DNA from: Sulfurimonas sp. SAG-AH-194-I05
GTDB lineage: Bacteria; Campylobacterota; Campylobacteria; Campylobacterales; Sulfurimonadaceae
Assembly (NCBI RefSeq): GCF_029215955.1
Contig: NZ_JAEMVA010000002.1
Span: 1 to 64,000 of the forward strand
Direction of reading: 5' to 3'
Length of the DNA stretch: 64,000 nucleotides
Below the pieces are notes generated by a model, which ran no database searches, was not told where the DNA came from, and saw only the letters and a list, made by a program, of their open reading frames with translations. Numbering within the stretch: position 1 is the stretch's first letter; each line of letters begins with the position of its first letter. The translations under genes and the position numbers were made by a program. Below, one piece after another: positions 62,274 through 64,000 of this stretch.

Positions 62274-64000
62274 ATGAACAAAATTATTCCATTATCTTTA
62301 GTTGCTATTGTATCTTTATATGCAACTGAAGTCTATTTAGCGCCTATTGGTGTTGAGTCAACTGTTATTACAGAAGTTGCTGAGAAAGCTGAAACATCAG
62401 CTGATGTGGCTGTTGCTATTAGTTCAAGAGTTCCAAGTATCGACATGAGCCGTCGTAGTGGCATTGCAAATGACATTCTCATTCGAGGGCAAAAAAGAGA
62501 TAATATTTCTATAGAAGTCGATGGAACAAAAATAAATGGTGCGTGTCCAAATAGAATGGATCCTCCAACTTCTCACATTTTAGCAAACCAAATCGAGACA
62601 ATCGAAGTTACAGAGGGTCCTTATGATGTTGCAACCTTTGGTGTTATGAGCGGTGGTGTAAAAATAAAAACTAAAAAACCTACAAAAAACTTTAAAGGTG
62701 AAGTAAATGTTGGTATGGGTAGTTTTGGATACCAAAAATTAGGTGCTACTGTAAGTGGTGGGAATGACCTTATACGTGTCTCTATCACAGCATCAACTGA
62801 AAAAAGTGACCAATATAAAGACGGTAATGGCGATACTTTTGCAGAGCAAATTATAAACTCCCCAACAGCACCAGCTACAGCACGTTACCAAACCCAGTAC
62901 CAAGATATGCAAGCGTATACAAAGAAAAGTATTATGGCAAAAGCATTTATTACAGTCACAGACAACCAAGAGCTTCGTTTAAGTGTTACAGCAAACAGAA
63001 GTGACGATATTTTATATGCAAATTCTACAATGGATGCACTGTATGATGATTCTAATATTTACAGTATCGAGTACAACATTAACACGCTAACTGATGTGTA
63101 CAGCAACATGAATCTTCAGTATTATTACTCTGATGTTGATCATCCCATGGCTACTACATATAGAGATGCTTCGCTTGGTACAAACCCTGTTATTAAAAAC
63201 TGGTTGACTACTGAGATGCAAGGTCTAAAATTTAAAAATACTTTTGATATACAAGGACATAAGATTCTTGTTGGGATAGATGGTAGTAAACGAACATGGG
63301 ATGGACACTATGAAAGCGATAACCTTCCCTTGGCTACTGGACGTAAAAGTATAGACAATGCAGTAACAAAAAATACAGCAATCTTCTCCAAACTTAGTAA
63401 GTCTGTTGGTGAAGTTGATTTTACTTTTGGTGCAAGATATGACTATACAAAAATAACAAATGATGGTGGGTTTCAAAATAATAATTACTCTGGTATAAAT
63501 GCGAATCTTACAACTACGCTTAACCTTGACAAAGAAAGTAAAGTCTTTTTTGCTTTTGGACAAGCTAAACGTGTCCCAGATGCAAGAGAACTTTACTTTA
63601 GAGGCTCGCAAAACAATGTAGTTGGCACGCAAGATTTAAAACAAACTACAAATAGAGAAATCGATGTAGGTTACGAAATAGCAACAGATGCATATAGTGC
63701 TAAAGTAAAAAGTTTTTACTCCCGTCTTAGTGATTATATTTACATTCAAAAGGGTGTAAGTGTACGTGCTTTTCAAAACATCGACGCTATTGTATATGGT
63801 ATGGAAGTAAGCGGTGAATACTATGTAAGTGATGACATTACAGTAGAAGCTTCTGCCTCGTATAAGGTTGGTAAAAAAGACAATGCTCTCGCGGGACAAA
63901 CAGACACTGACTTAGCAGACATCGCTCCACTTCGTGCAAATATCACTACTACATACGAGTACGCAAATCACTCAAGTGTTTCTGCTGAGATTCAAGCAAG
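62274..64000 (+). CDS. oprC: TonB-dependent receptor, copper (OprC/NosA) type, 3' end outside window
   Basis: 575 codons to the window edge, C-terminus missing. Signal peptide (MNKIIPLSLVAIVSLYA), then a plug domain with RRSGIANDILIRGQKRDN, EVDGTKINGACPNRMDPPTS and IETIEVTEGPYDV. CPNRMDPPT is diagnostic of the copper receptor branch; in OprC a CxxxM motif of this kind binds Cu. Beta-barrel strands follow. The TonB box is not distinct. It probably imports copper for respiratory enzymes such as nitrous-oxide reductase or cytochrome oxidase, balancing the Cus efflux system at 37-43 kb. Separate promoter likely. Confidence 0.85.
   Translation, partial: MNKIIPLSLVAIVSLYATEVYLAPIGVESTVITEVAEKAETSADVAVAISSRVPSIDMSRRSGIANDILIRGQKRDNISIEVDGTKINGACPNRMDPPTSHILANQIETIEVTEGPYDVATFGVMSGGVKIKTKKPTKNFKGEVNVGMGSFGYQKLGATVSGGNDLIRVSITASTEKSDQYKDGNGDTFAEQIINSPTAPATARYQTQYQDMQAYTKKSIMAKAFITVTDNQELRLSVTANRSDDILYANSTMDALYDDSNIYSIEYNINTLTDVYSNMNLQYYYSDVDHPMATTYRDASLGTNPVIKNWLTTEMQGLKFKNTFDIQGHKILVGIDGSKRTWDGHYESDNLPLATGRKSIDNAVTKNTAIFSKLSKSVGEVDFTFGARYDYTKITNDGGFQNNNYSGINANLTTTLNLDKESKVFFAFGQAKRVPDARELYFRGSQNNVVGTQDLKQTTNREIDVGYEIATDAYSAKVKSFYSRLSDYIYIQKGVSVRAFQNIDAIVYGMEVSGEYYVSDDITVEASASYKVGKKDNALAGQTDTDLADIAPLRANITTTYEYANHSSVSAEIQA

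Overview
The window is a low-GC, densely coded bacterial chromosome segment. It looks like Campylobacterota (Epsilonproteobacteria), probably a free-living Sulfurimonas/Arcobacter-type organism. The reasons are the futalosine menaquinone gene mqnC, HemJ in place of other protoporphyrinogen oxidases, the kdsA-ribH-nusB cluster, a SurA-like chaperone of the Cj1289 type, an HP1012-like M16 peptidase homologue, many GGDEF/EAL and chemoreceptor genes, and a 12-heme cytochrome c. The assignment rests on gene content and recalled family knowledge; no database search was possible. No rRNA, tRNA, CRISPR array or transposase gene was seen.

Layout. 1-2.6 kb: 3'-truncated SNF2 helicase. 2.7-3.0 kb: a decayed micro-protein cassette. 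3.0-11.4 kb: a mostly minus-strand housekeeping block (DHH phosphoesterase, M16 homologue, orphan PemK/MazF toxin beside a hairpin element, mqnC, DUF302, 12-heme cytochrome, nusB, ribH, kdsA). 11.4-17.7 kb: an accessory island with a caspase-like protein whose signal peptide is out of frame, an FGE-like protein, MntA/HepT and RelBE-type toxin-antitoxin pairs, an LPP20/DUF4384 pseudogene and three more micro-protein cassettes. 17.7-32 kb: core genes (DMT exporter, DnaJ/TerB, GGDEF, PRTase, der, arsC-like, dCMP deaminase, GGDEF-EAL, SurA-like, gltX, metal permease, ABC exporter). 32-34 kb: a fifth cassette, hemerythrin, and an EF-hand-like protein with a structured leader. 34.2-43 kb: diguanylate cyclase, a two-component system and a Cus-type copper/silver efflux operon. 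43-52.8 kb: hemJ, hpf, trpS, argF, a chemoreceptor, hemB, ribA, rsmG, alr and agmatine deiminase. 53.0-62.2 kb: a striking single-strand operon. 62.27 kb to the end: a TonB-dependent receptor of the OprC/NosA copper type.

The most interesting system is the 53.0-62.2 kb operon. It encodes two near-identical 96-residue secreted proteins, then three more secreted proteins, a CsgG-like/DUF4384 outer-membrane lipoprotein, a 1150-residue lipoprotein with duplicated TPR-like halves and a CHAT cysteine-protease domain, and a FecR-domain protein. Six of the eight proteins carry the same kind of Val/Ile/Asn-rich, beta-solenoid-like repeat; in five of them it ends in a motif resembling A-x-I-G-x-V-x-I, while 55379-55894 carries I/V-G-V-V-N-V/M repeats. 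The arrangement suggests a curli-like surface-fibre or matrix export system coupled to a periplasmic CHAT protease; that function is inference.

A second unusual theme is a family of two-gene micro-protein cassettes present at five sites: an 72-84 residue two-helix membrane protein followed by a 30-32 residue single-helix peptide, mostly overlapping as TAATG. At four of the five sites the -10 box lies exactly 6 nt before the ATG, predicting leaderless mRNA.
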